Below, piece by piece: positions 18,934-27,349 of a stretch of DNA of 64,000 nucleotides (position 1 is its first letter; the number at the start of each line of letters is the position of its first letter). The notes beneath the pieces are model-generated. The model had not been told where the DNA came from and did no database searches. It saw only the letters and a program-made list of their open reading frames with translations. The stretch lies in contig NZ_POQQ01000089.1 of NCBI RefSeq assembly GCF_002964575.1, positions 62,001 to 126,000 of the forward strand, written 5' to 3'. Position numbers and translations under genes: made by a program. This stretch comes from Streptococcus suis (GTDB lineage Bacteria; Bacillota; Bacilli; Lactobacillales; Streptococcaceae).

Positions 18934-20670
18934 ATGACATCACTTTTTCGATATTTTAAACCATATAAGAAGGAATCACTATTAGGTCCAGTTTTCAAGT
19001 TATTGGAGGCTAGCTTCGAGCTGTTGGTACCCTTGTTGATTGCTTATATGGTTGATAGCATTATTCCAAATGGCAACCGGGGAAACCTGGTTGCTATGCT
19101 TTTATTATTGGTCGGTCTTGCTTGTGTCGGAATATCTGTTTCGCTGATAGCTCAATATTTTTCAGCCAAGGCAGCAGTTGGTGTGACAAAGGAGCTGACT
19201 AATGATTTGTATCAAAAAGTCCTTTCACTTCCAAAATCTAGTCGAGATATTCTTTCGTCTTCAAGTCTATTGACCAGACTGACCAGTGATACCTTGCAGA
19301 TCCAGACAGGAATCAATACCTTTTTGCGCTTATTTTTACGAGCTCCCATAGTTGTATTTGGTTCACTGTTGATGGCTTTTTATATTAGTCCAAGCCTATC
19401 AGTCTATTTCTTAGGAATGATTATCCTCTTACTTATCATAGTGACTGGAATTTCCATCCTGACCAGCCGTATTTACCAATCCATTCGCAAGGAATTAGAT
19501 GGTTTGGTGGGACAGGTAAGAGAAACCGTTACGGGTTGGAGGATTATTCGTGCATTTGGGCAAAGAGAGCGGGAAATAAAGGCTTTTCAAGGCATCAATC
19601 AGCGTTATAAGCAGCAACAGCTAGAGGCTGGTTTTTGGTCTAGTCTTTTATCACCATTGACCTTTCTAGTGGTAAATAGCACCTTGCTCATTCTCATCTG
19701 GCAGGGATATACAGCTATTTCAAACAACCTACTGGAGCAGGGGATATTGGTTGCTCTTATCAACTATCTCCTTCAAATTTTGGTTGAGCTGGTTAAGATG
19801 ATTATGGTTGTGTCTACTCTTAATCAGACCTATATTTCAGCCCGACGCATTCAAGAAGTTTTTGAACAAGAATCAGAGAATGTGGAGGCTGATTTGCCTG
19901 TGGTTAAAAGTAGGGATAAGGAATTGGTTTTTTTAGTTCATGACCTTACATTTGCTTACCCCAAATCAGCTGAAGAAACCTTGGTTAACATAAATTTCCA
20001 ACTGCGCAAGGGGCAATTCATGGGAATTATTGGAGGGACTGGGTCAGGTAAGTCAACCCTAGTGGATTTATTGCAGGCACTCTATTCTTTACCGACCAAC
20101 CAACTCTCTATCTATATTGATGGACAGAGTCCTAAGAACTTAAAAGAGTGGCGCAGGCAAATCGCTATCGTCCCCCAGCAAGCACAGCTGTTTGCTGGAA
20201 CGGTGCGCTCTAATCTTTCCTTAGGTTTAGAAAGTATAGTAGATAGTGATTTGTGGGCGGCCCTAGAAATTGCCCAGGCTAAGTCCTTCATTGAGGACAA
20301 GGGGGGCTTGGATAGCCCTGTAGAAGCCTTCGGGAAGAATTTTTCTGGTGGGCAAAGGCAACGTTTGACCATTGCACGCGCTATTTTGCAGAAAGCACCG
20401 ATTTTGATTTTAGATGATGCGACCTCTGCCTTGGATTACCTAACAGAAAGTCGTTTATTGGCTTCAATTCGTCGTGAATTGCCAGAGCAAACCTTAATAA
20501 TGGTGTCGCAGAGGACTAATAGTTTACGGGCAGCTGATCAGATTTTAGTCTTGGATCAAGGGCGTCAAGTTGGACTTGGTCGCCATGAGGACTTGCTGAG
20601 AAGCTCTGCCATTTACCAAGAAATCGATCAATCACAACATAGGGAGGAGGGCAGCCATGAAACAATCTAG
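18934..20670 (+). CDS. Heterodimeric ABC exporter, subunit with degenerate ATPase site
   Basis: Half-transporter of 578 residues: an N-terminal six-helix membrane domain (about 15-300) and a C-terminal nucleotide-binding domain. Walker A is GGTGSGKST and the signature FSGGQRQR is canonical. Walker B reads ILILDDATSALD with Asp replacing the catalytic Glu, and the H-loop His is Gln (MVSQRTNS). These two losses mark the inactive-site partner of heterodimeric exporters such as LmrC/LmrD and PatA/PatB. The start at 18934 follows the pta stop by 4 bp and lacks a strong ribosome-binding site; an in-frame TTG at 18916 is inside pta. Substrate unknown. Confidence 0.88.
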   Translation: MTSLFRYFKPYKKESLLGPVFKLLEASFELLVPLLIAYMVDSIIPNGNRGNLVAMLLLLVGLACVGISVSLIAQYFSAKAAVGVTKELTNDLYQKVLSLPKSSRDILSSSSLLTRLTSDTLQIQTGINTFLRLFLRAPIVVFGSLLMAFYISPSLSVYFLGMIILLLIIVTGISILTSRIYQSIRKELDGLVGQVRETVTGWRIIRAFGQREREIKAFQGINQRYKQQQLEAGFWSSLLSPLTFLVVNSTLLILIWQGYTAISNNLLEQGILVALINYLLQILVELVKMIMVVSTLNQTYISARRIQEVFEQESENVEADLPVVKSRDKELVFLVHDLTFAYPKSAEETLVNINFQLRKGQFMGIIGGTGSGKSTLVDLLQALYSLPTNQLSIYIDGQSPKNLKEWRRQIAIVPQQAQLFAGTVRSNLSLGLESIVDSDLWAALEIAQAKSFIEDKGGLDSPVEAFGKNFSGGQRQRLTIARAILQKAPILILDDATSALDYLTESRLLASIRRELPEQTLIMVSQRTNSLRAADQILVLDQGRQVGLGRHEDLLRSSAIYQEIDQSQHREEGSHETI

Positions 20671-22402
20671 TTTTAAGGCACTGGTCAGATTGGTTTTACA
20701 CCAACCCCTTCGAATGTCCTTGATGTTGGTGGGAACTTTGGTGCAGGTGCTTCTGACAGTTTATCTGCCTATCTTGATTGGTCAGGCAGTCGATGTAGTT
20801 TTGATAGCAGATGGTCAGGTCTTGCTTGGTATTATAGGTAAAATGGTCATGGTTATCTTGCTTAATACGCTTGTGCAATGGTATCTCCCACTCCTAACCA
20901 ATCGCTTGGTTTATGGAATGGTAGCTGATTTGCGTGAACAAGTTTATGTGAAGCTGCACCATATGCCATTGTCCTATCTTGATCGTCAATCAGTCGGCGA
21001 TTTGGTGGCTCGTTTTTCAAGTGATAGTGAGCAGTTGACCAATGGTCTCTTGATGATTTTCAATCAATTTTTCATTGGTATCTTGACCATTTTCCTAACC
21101 ATTTTTACTATGGCTAGACTGGACATGACCATGATGTTGGTCGTTGTGGCTCTGACCCCTCTTTCTCTGCTTGTGGCACGCTATATCGCTAAGAAATCCT
21201 ATGGTTATTATAGAAAGCAAACTCAGGCGCGTGGCCGACAATCCCAGTTGCTTGAGGAATCAATTAGTCAATTGACACTGGTTCAGTCTTTCAATGCTCA
21301 AGAGCAATTTTCCAAGCATTTTCAGGGTGTCAATGACCAGTATGCAGCCTATTCCCAACAAGCTATCTTCGCCTCTTCAACGGTCAATCCCAGCACTCGC
21401 TTTGTCAACGCCCTTATTTATGCCTTACTAGCTGGACTTGGCGCGTTGAGAATTATGGCAGGGAATTTTACAGTGGGATCGCTGACAACCTTCCTCAATT
21501 ATGCTAGTCAGTACAGCAAGCCTTTTAATGATATTTCTTCGGTCCTATCGGAATTGCAGAGCGCCTTAGCTTGTGCAGACAGGCTGTTTGCTATTTTGGC
21601 TCAAGATAGCATTGACGATCTTGCTGAGCGGAAAATTGACTCTGAGGAGTTGAAGGGTGCTATTTCCTTTGAAAATGTGTCTTTCTCTTACAGAGATAAT
21701 CAATCATTGATTGAAGCTCTAAATATTGACGTTAAATCTGGGCAGAAAGTTGCCATTGTTGGACCGACAGGAGCTGGTAAATCAACCATGATAAACCTTC
21801 TCATGCGTTTCTACGATGTGACGGCTGGTCAGATTGTCTTAGATGGGGTTCCGATTAGTCAGTATAGTCGTGAAGACCTTCGCAGACAGATTGGCATGGT
21901 CTTACAGGAAACTTGGATCAAATCTGGTACCATTCATGATAATATTGCCTATGGCTATCCAAATGCCACGCGGGAATTGGTTATTGAGGCAGCTATGGCA
22001 GCCAATGCAGACTTCTTTATTCGTCAGCTTCCGCAGGGCTACGATACGGTGCTATCAGATGGCGGCTCTTCTTTATCACAAGGGCAACGTCAGCTCTTGT
22101 CCATTGCGCGTGTTTTTGTTAAAATACCTAAAATCCTAATTTTAGACGAGGCGACTTCCTCTATTGATACACGGACCGAACTCTTGGTACAAGAAGCCTT
22201 TGCTAAATTGATGGAGGGAAGGACCAGCTTTATCATTGCCCACCGGCTTTCAACCATTCAATCAGCCGACTTGATTTTGGTCAAGGTGGATGGAAAAATT
22301 GTGGAACAAGGAAATCATGGGGAGTTGATGGCTATGGGGGGCATATATTACAAAATGCAGAATAATCAGCAGATGGAGGATAATGTAGCGAATGAAGCGT
22401 GA
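20657..22402 (+). CDS. Heterodimeric ABC exporter, subunit with intact ATPase site
   Basis: Partner half-transporter, 581 residues, overlapping the previous gene by 14 bp behind GGGAGGAGGG. Walker A GPTGAGKST near residue 373, Walker B ILILDEATSSID with the catalytic Glu, and an H-loop His in IIAHRLST are intact. The signature motif is LSQGQ instead of LSGGQ, the complementary change found in this exporter type. The pair therefore has one competent and one degenerate ATP site. Related pairs export drugs such as fluoroquinolones in streptococci, but no MarR-type regulator is adjacent here, so this is not obviously the SatAB pair described in S. suis. Confidence 0.88.
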   Translation: MKQSSFKALVRLVLHQPLRMSLMLVGTLVQVLLTVYLPILIGQAVDVVLIADGQVLLGIIGKMVMVILLNTLVQWYLPLLTNRLVYGMVADLREQVYVKLHHMPLSYLDRQSVGDLVARFSSDSEQLTNGLLMIFNQFFIGILTIFLTIFTMARLDMTMMLVVVALTPLSLLVARYIAKKSYGYYRKQTQARGRQSQLLEESISQLTLVQSFNAQEQFSKHFQGVNDQYAAYSQQAIFASSTVNPSTRFVNALIYALLAGLGALRIMAGNFTVGSLTTFLNYASQYSKPFNDISSVLSELQSALACADRLFAILAQDSIDDLAERKIDSEELKGAISFENVSFSYRDNQSLIEALNIDVKSGQKVAIVGPTGAGKSTMINLLMRFYDVTAGQIVLDGVPISQYSREDLRRQIGMVLQETWIKSGTIHDNIAYGYPNATRELVIEAAMAANADFFIRQLPQGYDTVLSDGGSSLSQGQRQLLSIARVFVKIPKILILDEATSSIDTRTELLVQEAFAKLMEGRTSFIIAHRLSTIQSADLILVKVDGKIVEQGNHGELMAMGGIYYKMQNNQQMEDNVANEA

Positions 22403-22487
22403 TAGCACTGGACACGGGAAATAGTTCATCATTATAAGTGATTGAAATGATTCCAAGAATGTAAGTAAAGTACTGAAGAAGGATTAA

Positions 22488-22586
22488 ATGAATACAATAT
22501 GGTTAAAAATATTTGATTTTATGCGTTTTTTTATAGGACGTTTGAATGCTAGAAAATGTGGAGCTTGTTGGGATATCTTGAAATGA
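22488..22586 (+). CDS. Possible 32-residue peptide gene
   Basis: In the 346-bp gap between the exporter and rpsP, an ATG at 22488 preceded by GAAGAAGGA opens a 32-codon frame. The product starts MNTIWLKIFDFMRFFIGR, a hydrophobic, aromatic-rich helix, and ends with a CGACW motif and a charged tail. No promoter is obvious and no homologue is recognised. It could be a small membrane peptide or a chance frame in decayed sequence. The rest of the gap up to the rpsP promoter shows nothing else. Confidence 0.25.
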   Translation: MNTIWLKIFDFMRFFIGRLNARKCGACWDILK

Positions 22587-22637
22587 TGGATGTGTTTTTG
22601 ATGAGGTTGTAAATGAGTTGCCGGATATTTTTTCGTT

Positions 22638-22681
22638 CTGTCAAGTTTTTTTCTTGACAGCTGGTCAAAGTGTGTTATAAT
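22638..22681 (+). promoter_or_regulatory. rpsP promoter inside an inverted repeat
   Basis: TTGACA (22654-22659) and TATAAT (22676-22681) are separated by 16 bp, a near-consensus strong promoter. The -35 is in the right arm of a perfect 8-bp inverted repeat, CTGTCAAG (22638-22645) and CTTGACAG (22653-22660), around seven T. On the minus strand the same arm would also offer a TTGACA. Confidence 0.75.
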
Positions 22682-22693
22682 AGAACATGTGCT

Positions 22694-22710
22694 AAATAGC
22701 TCTGCTATTT
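22694..22710 (+). promoter_or_regulatory. Leader hairpin upstream of rpsP
   Basis: AAATAGC-TCT-GCTATTT is a perfect 7-bp hairpin near the expected 5' end of the rpsP mRNA, about 40 bp before the start codon. It could stabilise the transcript; no U tract follows. Confidence 0.4.
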
Positions 22711-22748
22711 CACCGAATAAAAAAATAAAGAAAAGAGAACATTTTAAA

Positions 22749-23021
22749 ATGGCAGTAAAAATCCGTTTGACTCGTATGGGTTCTAAAAAGAAACCTTTCT
22801 ACCGTATTAACGTTGCAGACTCACGCGCACCACGCGATGGTCGTTTCATCGAAACAGTTGGTACTTACAACCCACTTTTGGCTGAAAACTCAGTAACTCT
22901 TAAAGAAGAGCGTGTACTTGAGTGGTTGGCAAAAGGTGCACAACCATCTGATACAGTTCGTAGCCTTCTTTCAAACGCTGGCGTATTGAAGAAATTCCAC
23001 GAGCAAAAATTCTCTAAATAA
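22749..23021 (+). CDS. rpsP: 30S ribosomal protein S16
   Basis: 90-residue small-subunit protein with the characteristic N-terminus [19 protein letters not shown] and the block [14 protein letters not shown]. An upstream in-frame start at 22689 would lie only 8 bp after the -10, so the ATG at 22749 is taken. It is followed after 21 bp by khpA, as in other Firmicutes. rimM and trmD, often in the same operon elsewhere, are 25 kb downstream here. Confidence 0.98.
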   Translation: MAVKIRLTRMGSKKKPFYRINVADSRAPRDGRFIETVGTYNPLLAENSVTLKEERVLEWLAKGAQPSDTVRSLLSNAGVLKKFHEQKFSK

Positions 23022-23042
23022 GAACAGTAAGCGAGAACACTT

Positions 23043-23285
23043 ATGGACATGATTGAAAATCTCATTATTGCGATTGTGAAACCTTTGATTTCACAGCCTG
23101 ATAGCTTGACAATTAAAATTGTTGATACACCTGAATTTTTAGAATATCATTTGGATTTGGATAAATCTGATATTGGCCGTATCATTGGGAAAAAAGGACG
23201 CACAATTTCTGCAATCAGAACGATTGTTTACTCTGTTCCAACAAGTGATAAAAAAGTTCGTTTAGTGATTGACGAGAAAGAATAG
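23043..23285 (+). CDS. khpA: KH-domain RNA-binding protein KhpA
   Basis: 80-residue single KH domain with the signature [19 protein letters not shown] (GxxG loop GKKG). In S. pneumoniae KhpA forms a complex with KhpB (EloR/Jag) and affects cell division and elongation by binding RNA. Located directly behind rpsP, its usual neighbour. Two terminator hairpins follow. Confidence 0.94.
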   Translation: MDMIENLIIAIVKPLISQPDSLTIKIVDTPEFLEYHLDLDKSDIGRIIGKKGRTISAIRTIVYSVPTSDKKVRLVIDEKE

Positions 23286-23287
23286 AA

Positions 23288-23338
23288 AGTCACCATTTGG
23301 TGGCTTTTAACGTTGACAAAGGGGCTATGCCCCTTTTT
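23288..23338 (+). terminator. Two tandem terminators after rpsP-khpA
   Basis: AGTCACC-ATTT-GGTGGCT followed by TTT (23288-23308), then AAAGGGGC-TAT-GCCCCTTT followed by T (23318-23338). Both are compact stems with U tracts. Confidence 0.85.
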
Positions 23339-23339
23339 A

Positions 23340-23542
23340 TACTTTTTGAAAATCAAAAGCAGATATTGTTGACTTGATTTGATGAGTGAAAAGCTCCAGT
23401 GGAGGTTTTCATCCTGTTACCTTGAAACAAAATAGTAACAGGTTTCTATCCGTTCAGAGAATCAAAGATGTTCGCTCTATCACCAAGCACCAAAGGTTCC
23501 ACAAACCTTTAGAGTTGGTCTATTTTTGATTTTCATTGAGTA
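23340..23542. mobile_element. RUP-like miniature element, copy 1
   Basis: 203 bp bounded by terminal inverted repeats: the left end TACTTTTTGAAAATCAAAAG and the complement of the right end TACTCAATGAAAATCAAAA. The ends start and finish with TA, the target duplicated by IS630-type transposases. The termini resemble those of the pneumococcal RUP element (CTTCGAAAATC...GATTTTCATTGAGTA). The interior has several short palindromes and no gene. It lies 24 bp before an ABC exporter gene, and a second copy lies at the end of the partner gene. Confidence 0.75.
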
Positions 23543-23566
23543 TGAACATATAGAAAGGGTGAAAAG

Positions 23567-25303
23567 ATGAATCTGATTTGGACCTATTTGAAAAAATACC
23601 CTAAGTGGATTGCCTTGGACTTGTTGGGAGCCTTCTTATTTGTAGTGGTAAACTTGGGCTTGCCGACTTTTTTGGCTAGAATGATTGACCAAGGAATTAC
23701 AAAAAATAATGTCGGTCAGCTCTATTACTGGGCGGGAATGATGGGCTTAATCGTCTTGCTTGGAATTGTTGGACGAATAACGCTTGCCTATGCGGCTGGT
23801 CAGTTGACGACCAATATCGTAAAAGATATTCGAAATGATTTGTACGAGAAAATTCAGGACTATTCTCATCACGAGTATGAGCAGATTGGTGTTTCTTCTC
23901 TGGTTGCTCGTATGACCAATGATGCTTTTGTCTTGATGCAGTTTGCGGAGATGGTATTGAAGCTGGGAATTATCACTCCTTTGATGATGATTGCTTCTGT
24001 TATTATGACCTTGGTAACCAGTCCAAGTCTGGCTTGGACAGTCGCAGTAGCCATGCCGTTTCTCGTTATCGTTATTTTCTATGTAGCAACTAAAACCCGC
24101 CCTCTATCAGAAACACAGCAAAAACGCTTGGATACTATCAACCAGTATGTTCGTGAAAACCTCATGGGCTTGCGGGTTATTCGAGCTTTTACGCGGGAAG
24201 AATTTCAAGAGGAGCGTTTTGCGGCAGTCAATGAAGAATACACAGAAACATCCAAAAAACTCTTTAATCTGACAGGTTTGACAGAACCGCTCTTTGTACA
24301 GATCATCATTGCCATGATTGTGGCCATTGTCTGGTTCGCTTTGGAACCCTTGAAAACAGGCAGTCTACAAATCGGTGATTTGGTAGCCTTTATCGAATAT
24401 AGTTTCCACGCGCTTTTCTCATTCTTGCTCTTTGCCAACTTGTTTAACATGTATCCACGTATGTCGGTATCAAGCCAACGGATTCAGGAAGTCTTGGATA
24501 TGCCCATTTCTATTTCTAAGAATGAAGATGGGATTACAGAAACAGACACTCGTGGTTATTTGGAATTTGAAAATGTAACTTTTGCCTATCCTGGTGAAAC
24601 GGAATCGCCTGTTCTCCACAATATTTCATTTAAGGCCAAGCCTGGGGAAACCATTGCCTTTATTGGTTCGACAGGTTCTGGTAAGTCATCTTTGGTACAT
24701 TTGATTCCGCGTTTCTATGATGTGACACTTGGTCGTATCTTGGTGGACGGTGTGGATGTCAGACGCTACAATCTAAAGGCACTCCGCAGCAAGATAGGCT
24801 TCATTCCGCAGAAAGCTCTGCTATTTACCGGAACAATCGCAGAAAACCTCAAGTACGGGAAGCTAGATGCGAGTTTGGCGGAGTTGCAGGAAGCGACGGA
24901 TGTTGCTCAGGCCAAGGACTTTATCGAGAGCAAGGAAGAGAAATTCGACACCCATCTTGCTGAGGGTGGAAGTAACCTGTCGGGCGGGCAAAAGCAACGT
25001 TTGTCTATTGCCCGTGCCATTGTCAAACAGCCAGACATTTATATTTTTGATGATTCCTTCTCAGCCTTGGACTATAAGACGGATGCCATTTTGAGAGCTC
25101 GTTTGAAGGAAGTAACGGAACATGCGACGGTGCTGATTGTTGCCCAACGGGTCGGAACCATTATGGATGCTGACCAGATTATCGTGCTAAATGAGGGTGA
25201 AATCGTTGGTCGTGGTACTCACAATGAATTGATGGAAAGCAATGAGATTTACCGTGAAATTGCCAACTCTCAACTTAACCGTCAATCCTTGACAGAAGAA
25301 TAG
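23567..25303 (+). CDS. Heterodimeric ABC exporter 2, subunit with degenerate ATPase site
   Basis: 578-residue half-transporter with six predicted helices followed by an ATPase domain. Walker A GSTGSGKSS near residue 367 and signature LSGGQKQR are intact. Walker B is IYIFDDSFSALD with Asp in place of the catalytic Glu, and the H-loop is VAQRVGT with Gln in place of His. It is therefore the degenerate-site partner of the next gene, as in LmrC-type subunits. GAAAGGGTG precedes the start. Substrate unknown; multidrug export is typical of the family. Confidence 0.88.
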   Translation: MNLIWTYLKKYPKWIALDLLGAFLFVVVNLGLPTFLARMIDQGITKNNVGQLYYWAGMMGLIVLLGIVGRITLAYAAGQLTTNIVKDIRNDLYEKIQDYSHHEYEQIGVSSLVARMTNDAFVLMQFAEMVLKLGIITPLMMIASVIMTLVTSPSLAWTVAVAMPFLVIVIFYVATKTRPLSETQQKRLDTINQYVRENLMGLRVIRAFTREEFQEERFAAVNEEYTETSKKLFNLTGLTEPLFVQIIIAMIVAIVWFALEPLKTGSLQIGDLVAFIEYSFHALFSFLLFANLFNMYPRMSVSSQRIQEVLDMPISISKNEDGITETDTRGYLEFENVTFAYPGETESPVLHNISFKAKPGETIAFIGSTGSGKSSLVHLIPRFYDVTLGRILVDGVDVRRYNLKALRSKIGFIPQKALLFTGTIAENLKYGKLDASLAELQEATDVAQAKDFIESKEEKFDTHLAEGGSNLSGGQKQRLSIARAIVKQPDIYIFDDSFSALDYKTDAILRARLKEVTEHATVLIVAQRVGTIMDADQIIVLNEGEIVGRGTHNELMESNEIYREIANSQLNRQSLTEE

Positions 25304-25312
25304 GAGGAATGT

Positions 25313-27121
25313 ATGAAGAATTCATCAGTATTTACCCGTGTTTGGGGCTACCTACGTCGTTACCAATCTTCTGTCTATTTCGCTGTCATTCTAAAGACTG
25401 TCAGCGCAGTGATGAATGCCTTGGAACCCTTTGTGTTGGGGCTTATCATCACAGAATCGACCAAGAATTTGCTGGACATGGCAAATGGAGTAGAAGGAGC
25501 TCAACTAAACTATTCCTACATTGCCATCATGCTTGCCATCTACGCCCTGCGCGCTCTGATGTATGAAATCGGTGCCTATGGTTCTAACTATTTTATGACC
25601 AAGGCAGTGCAGGGGGCGACCAAGGAGCTACGTCAGGACTTGAGCCATAAGATTAACAAAATTCCAGTATCTTATTTTGACAAGCACCAGTATGGTGATT
25701 TGCTGGGTCGTTTTACAAGCGATGTGGAAACTGTTTCAAATGCCCTGCAACAAAGTTTCCTTCAGTTAGTCAATGCTGTTCTGACTCTCTCTCTAGCCAT
25801 TTTCATGTGTTTCTGGTTGGATGTATCCCTAGCACTTGTAGTCGTAACCTTGGTTCCAGTGACCTATTTTGGTTCCAAGTTTGTCATGGGCAAATCCCAG
25901 CCTTATTTCAAGCAACAGGCTGATGCCCTAGGTCGATTGAACGGCTTTGTCCAAGAAAACCTTACTGGTTTTAACGTCCTCAAGCTCTACGGTCGTGAAG
26001 AATTGTCCACGCAAGAATTTCGCCAGATTACCGCAGATTTGCAGGAAGTCGGTTTCAAGGCTAGTTTCATGTCTGGTTTGCTCATGCCTCTGGTACACGG
26101 TTTGTCAAACATTGCCTATGTCGTCGTAGCCTTGCTGTCAGGTCTGAAAGTCCTTGCAGGTACATTGACGGTGGGTAATATGCAGGCCTTCGTCCAATAC
26201 GTCTGGCAGATTTCTCAGCCTGTCCAAACCTTGACCCAGTTGGCACCCCAGTTGCAGTCTGCTAAATCTTCCCTTGAACGCATCTTTTCAGTCTTAGATG
26301 AGCTTGACGAAGAAGACGCCAATGCGCTAGAGTTGACAGCTAGTCTGACCGGACAAGTCAGCTTTGAACAGGTCGAATTTGGCTATTCAGAAGACAAACC
26401 GCTTATCCGTAACTTTAATCTTGATGTTAAGCCAGGTGAAATGGTGGCTATCGTTGGACCAACAGGGGCTGGTAAGACAACCCTCATCAACCTGCTCATG
26501 CGTTTCTATGATGTCACATCCGGTGCTATCAAGGTGGATGGTCAGGACATTCGGAAGATTTCCCGTCAATCCTACCGTAGTCAATTTGGTATGGTCTTGC
26601 AGGATGCTTGGCTCTACGAAGGGACCATCAAGGAAAACTTGCGATTTGGACGTCTGGATGCGACGGATGAAGAAATTGTGGAGGCAGCCAAAGCCGCCAA
26701 CGTTGACCACTTTATCCGTACCCTGCCTGGCGGTTATAATATGGAAATGAACCAGGAATCCAGCAATATTTCCCAAGGTCAGAAACAGCTCTTGACCATT
26801 GCGCGTGCCTTGCTAGCTGACCCAGCCATTCTCATCCTGGATGAAGCGACTTCTTCCGTTGATACACGTTTGGAACTTCTCATCCAAAAGGCCATGAAAC
26901 GATTGATGAAAGGGCGGACCAGTTTTGTCATCGCCCACCGCTTATCAACCATTCAGGAAGCTGATAAGATTTTGGTCTTGAAAGATGGACAGATTATCGA
27001 ACAAGGTAACCACGAAAGTCTTTTGGCAGACAAAGGTTTCTATTATAATCTGTATCAAAGTCAGTTTAGTCAATCCAATACTCTTCGAAAATCAAAAGCA
27101 GACGTTGTTGACTTGATTTGA
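25313..27121 (+). CDS. Heterodimeric ABC exporter 2, intact ATPase subunit with repeat-derived tail
   Basis: 602-residue partner, starting 9 bp after the previous stop behind AGGAGG. Walker A is GPTGAGKTT near residue 384, Walker B ILILDEATSSVD and H-loop IAHRLST are intact, while the signature is ISQGQ, as expected for the catalytic half. The last 14 residues (about TLRKSKADVVDLI) are encoded by the left end of an inserted RUP-like element, which also provides the stop codon. The ancestral C-terminus probably ended close to YQSQFSQ. The extension is short and lies after the ATPase fold, so activity is likely kept. Confidence 0.88.
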   Translation: MKNSSVFTRVWGYLRRYQSSVYFAVILKTVSAVMNALEPFVLGLIITESTKNLLDMANGVEGAQLNYSYIAIMLAIYALRALMYEIGAYGSNYFMTKAVQGATKELRQDLSHKINKIPVSYFDKHQYGDLLGRFTSDVETVSNALQQSFLQLVNAVLTLSLAIFMCFWLDVSLALVVVTLVPVTYFGSKFVMGKSQPYFKQQADALGRLNGFVQENLTGFNVLKLYGREELSTQEFRQITADLQEVGFKASFMSGLLMPLVHGLSNIAYVVVALLSGLKVLAGTLTVGNMQAFVQYVWQISQPVQTLTQLAPQLQSAKSSLERIFSVLDELDEEDANALELTASLTGQVSFEQVEFGYSEDKPLIRNFNLDVKPGEMVAIVGPTGAGKTTLINLLMRFYDVTSGAIKVDGQDIRKISRQSYRSQFGMVLQDAWLYEGTIKENLRFGRLDATDEEIVEAAKAANVDHFIRTLPGGYNMEMNQESSNISQGQKQLLTIARALLADPAILILDEATSSVDTRLELLIQKAMKRLMKGRTSFVIAHRLSTIQEADKILVLKDGQIIEQGNHESLLADKGFYYNLYQSQFSQSNTLRKSKADVVDLI

Positions 27122-27284
27122 TGAGTGAAAAAATCCTGTGGATTTTTTCAGCCTACTACCTGAAGATGCGAAAGTAGTAGGGGGCTATCTGCTCTTGGAG
27201 AAGCGAACTTCGTTCGTTCTATTTCTAACCTCCAAAGGTTCCCCAAACCTTTGGAGCTAGTCTGATTTTGATTTTCATTGAGTA
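27079..27284. mobile_element. RUP-like miniature element, copy 2
   Basis: 206 bp with the left end TACTCTTCGAAAATCAAAAG and a right end whose complement reads TACTCAATGAAAATCAAAA; TA at both ends. The left end is almost identical to the pneumococcal RUP terminus. It shares terminal and subterminal sequence (GCAGA..GTTGACTTGATTTGATGAGTGAAAA) with copy 1 at 23340. It overlaps the final 43 bp of the ABC exporter gene and supplies its stop codon. Confidence 0.8.
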
Positions 27285-27295
27285 TAAATAAAACG

Positions 27296-27330
27296 AACTC
27301 CCTTGTCAGTGAAGACAGGGGAGTTTTCTC
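27296..27330. terminator. Terminator between exporter and deacetylase genes
   Basis: ACTCCCTTGTC pairs with GACAGGGGAGT around AGTGAA, followed by TTTT on the plus strand and by a T-rich run on the minus strand. It can serve both convergent genes. Confidence 0.8.
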
Positions 27331-27349
27331 ATAGACATGTTTGTAACAT

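Noticed and set aside
18934-22402. Identification of the first exporter pair as SatAB
   Set aside because: The subunit type fits, but SatAB is described with an adjacent MarR-type regulator (SatR), which is absent here; sequence identity cannot be computed.
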